NCBI GenBank assembly: GCA_017417585.1
Contig: JAFPYX010000018.1
Span: 1 to 59,653 of the forward strand
Length of the DNA: 59,653 nt
Direction: 5' to 3'
Origin: Victivallales bacterium
GTDB lineage: Bacteria; Verrucomicrobiota; Lentisphaeria; Oligosphaerales; Oligosphaeraceae
Shown here: positions 57,995 to 59,653 of the stretch, piece after piece
How positions within the stretch are numbered: the stretch's first letter is position 1
Layout of the letters: each line of letters starts with the position of its first letter
The notes under the pieces: model-generated
What the model saw: the letters and a program-made list of their open reading frames with translations, nothing else
What the model was told of the DNA's origin: nothing
Database searches by the model: none
Made by a program: the position numbers and the translations under genes

Positions 57995-58836
57995 GCGTCA
58001 TTTTAATGACCAGGCAAAACTCGTAAATGAATATACTGTAATCCGTAGGTTATTTCTTGCAAATAATTCGCATTCCATCCACAGGACATTCCATCTTCAT
58101 GGACTGTTTCTCATCCAATGTCTGGGGACATGCGCAAGAAGAGACCTTTTTGTGTTTCCCGTCACCGCTGTCCGGTAAAAGTCCGCCTCCCGCGCCACAC
58201 GCAGGAAAGGCAACGACTGACATTGCGCCTGCCCCCGGCGGGGTGCGTGGCATGGGGCCAGCCTCCCGGCCGGGGAGCCTGTGGCCTTCCGCCGGAAATC
58301 AGCCGGACAGCAGGGATGGATGGTGGGTTGACCCCCCAACCACCCGCCCTTTCAAATTTAACGCACGATGCGGGGGATGCAAGCCCGTTTCCGGAAAGTC
58401 GTGAAAGTCATCCAAAGTACAGGAAAGCATGCGCTTTTTCGGGACGCGCAACTTCGTGTTGCGCCAGGGACTTGATGGCTGTGGCGGACTCGGGAAAACA
58501 AGAGCGTCGCCTCATCCACCACCCGTTGTCTTTTGGGGAGGTGTCGAAATCAGGCAAGTCGGCGGCATTCCGTTTTTTGCCGGGCAGCAGTGGTTTCCCG
58601 TGTGTTTCACGGGAATCAATGATATCATTCGATTTTTCGGGCAGTGGATTTTCCATTTCGGCAGGACAAAATCAAATATTATTGTATATTAAGGCAAATC
58701 TGCAAGAAATACAGCATTATAGGAAAGCATGATTCAGTCGTTAGACAGGGAAGCTGGGTCTTTCTCCGCCGACAACACTAACACCACTAGAATAGTTGCG
58801 AGATCGGTAATGCGTGTTTCGTGGAAAAATGAAGGT
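57995..58836. other. Gene-poor stretch with competing short frames
   Basis: No convincing gene is seen in 840 bases. The left 80 bases are A+T-rich leader of the glycosidase gene with the palindrome GTCATTTTAATGAC beside its start. The middle is G+C-rich with overlapping frames on both strands, none with family sequence. A minus-strand frame (58408-58656) of 82 codons ends with IKSLAQHEVARPEKAHAFLY, and a second frame takes over right after its stop. This looks like decayed or repeated sequence rather than an active gene. The right end (58670-58830) is A+T-rich and could hold a promoter. Confidence 0.5.
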
Positions 58837-59514
58837 TCATTCATTGGGGGCGCCGAGTGACTCTTTCGACGGATTTGGCGTCAATGCATATATCGCCGAC
58901 AGGATTCTGTCAGCGGACTCCTTGGCATCCGTGCGATTCTCGTAACTGCCTCGGAAATCTTTCAGTTGGATGGTGATGGTTTCTGCCAACAGAGTGTCTG
59001 GGACGCCTTCCTCGCGTTTTTGCCTCACGACCTCGTATGCGTGGCGTCGCAACTTATTCTGCTCGGCGATGCCTTCTTCTATCTTTTTCCGTTGCGGGAC
59101 CGAGAATAGCGCGTCAGAGAAAATCAGTCCCAGGCAAACTGGCAGCCAGGTCCACCAGCGCGGTTTTCGACATACAGCGATAAATCCGCCGACAAGCGCC
59201 AGAATGCCAAATGCAGACCAAAGGAGGCCGACTGCGAGAGAAGGCGGAGTCAGCAGTTCCTCGTGGAAGCCGCCTTGGGGCAGTTGTTCCGCCAATTTGG
59301 TGAATAACTGCTCCGTTTGGACAGCGAAAGCATTGTTCACATCGATGAATGTCAGCGCATAGATAAACAAAAAGACGAGCAGATGCGCTGCACCAAGAAT
59401 CAAATACAATACGATTCGCCAGCCGCGTGGCAACACATACAGGCCATACAGGGCGCAGAACATGATGCCGAGGTATAACAGGCCGAAAACGACAATTGCT
59501 TCAAAAGTATTCAT
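58837..59514 (-). CDS. Membrane protein of unknown function
   Basis: A 225-residue protein with four likely membrane helices: two at the start (AIVVFGLLYLGIMFCALYGL; IVLYLILGAAHLLVFLFIYA), then LAVGLLWSAFGILALVGGFI and WTWLPVCLGLIFSDALFSV. The C-terminal 80 residues are charged, partly coiled (QRKKIEEGIAEQNKLRRHAY) and probably cytoplasmic. No family recognised. The ATG at 59514 is taken as start; a GTG one codon before is possible. It follows a partial gene on the same strand after 36 bases. Confidence 0.75.
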   Translation of the reverse strand: MNTFEAIVVFGLLYLGIMFCALYGLYVLPRGWRIVLYLILGAAHLLVFLFIYALTFIDVNNAFAVQTEQLFTKLAEQLPQGGFHEELLTPPSLAVGLLWSAFGILALVGGFIAVCRKPRWWTWLPVCLGLIFSDALFSVPQRKKIEEGIAEQNKLRRHAYEVVRQKREEGVPDTLLAETITIQLKDFRGSYENRTDAKESADRILSAIYALTPNPSKESLGAPNE

Positions 59515-59550
59515 CACTAGTGTCCCGTTAAAATGAGGTGGAAAGCGTTT

Positions 59551-59653
59551 TTAATCGAAGAACCCAGGGAGGAAAGGCGTGCCCTGAGTTTCAGTTGTCG
59601 GCAACTCGCTTCTTTCGAAGAGTTCCCGCATGGGGGTCTTGTCTGTCAGGGAG
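59551..59653 (-). CDS. C-terminal end of a gene entering from the right edge
   Basis: The last 33 codons of a minus-strand frame run from the window edge to a TAA at 59551. The peptide, DKTPMRELFERSELPTTETQ and then GTPFLPGFFD, has a natural-looking C-terminus. Too short to identify. It lies 36 bases before the membrane protein gene, so both may be cotranscribed. Confidence 0.6.
   Translation of the reverse strand, partial: SLTDKTPMRELFERSELPTTETQGTPFLPGFFD

Noticed and set aside
58050..58253. Small Cys-containing minus-strand frame (SCACPQTLDEKQSM...)
   Set aside because: No export signal or Shine-Dalgarno, overlapping frames on the other strand are equally long, and no family is recognised.
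58118..58732. 204-codon plus-strand frame in the gene-poor stretch
   Set aside because: It is rich in Arg/Pro/Gly from G+C-rich reading, has no ribosome binding site and no recognisable sequence.
1..59653. CRISPR array, prophage or complete insertion sequence
   Set aside because: No regularly spaced repeats with unique spacers, no integrase, capsid, terminase or transposase sequence was seen on either strand; the tandem repeats present have no spacers.

Overview
The window looks like chromosomal DNA from a Lentisphaerota (Victivallis-like) bacterium of the PVC superphylum. This is inference, from lipid A genes (lpxB, lpxD, skp) that imply an outer membrane, two prepilin-like proteins with an H-X9-DG motif, a GntR-type regulator with a LacI-like sensor, large secreted glycosidase-like proteins, and a moderately G+C-rich genome with A+T-rich promoters. 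No phage, CRISPR array, tRNA, rRNA or intact insertion sequence is visible.

Layout. 0-3 kb: RNase P RNA and a GAF-containing PTS enzyme I (ptsP). 2.8-6.3 kb: four overlapping minus-strand genes made by tandem duplication of a two-gene module of unknown membrane-anchored proteins. 6.5-8.4 kb: lpxD and skp. 8.4-20.7 kb: a carbohydrate locus with two prepilin-like proteins, a sodium/solute symporter, a sialate O-acetylesterase, a GntR-type regulator, a secreted tyrosine phosphatase/CBM9 fusion and a glycosidase-like protein. The symporter and the regulator share a nearly identical promoter block. 20.7-26.7 kb: a minus-strand run of housekeeping genes (CCA-adding enzyme, YycJ-like hydrolase, lpxB, metX, flavodiiron protein). 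26.8-34.3 kb: plus-strand genes for a membrane protein, a lipoprotein/Na-Pi cotransporter fusion, a DEAD-box helicase, a TrmH-like methyltransferase and a truncated acyltransferase/ACP-like/AMP-binding fusion.

34.5-37.1 kb holds a divergent pair: an unknown protein and a cupin-type isomerase-like protein. 37.5-47.3 kb is a long minus-strand run: DJ-1-like protein, ABC permease with a large membrane-anchored partner, ExbB/ExbD/TonB-like trio, zinc-ribbon protein, rsmD, M28 peptidase, a secreted unknown and an ADP-ribosylglycohydrolase. 47.5-51.1 kb: thrC and rarA, overlapping. 51.1-59.65 kb: a frameshifted lipoprotein, a secreted helical-repeat protein, a very large secreted glycosidase, a gene-poor stretch, a membrane protein and the 3' end of a further gene.

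The least ordinary content is between and beneath the genes. A roughly 100-bp element with terminal inverted repeats and a central hairpin occurs three times (31.6, 37.3 and 52.0 kb). Degenerate heptanucleotide arrays (consensus CCTCTAA or its complement) abut start or stop codons at several sites. The promoter block shared by regulator and symporter suggests a small regulon. The ExbB/ExbD pair lacks the acidic residues that normally carry protons. Several genes are unusual fusions or are disrupted.
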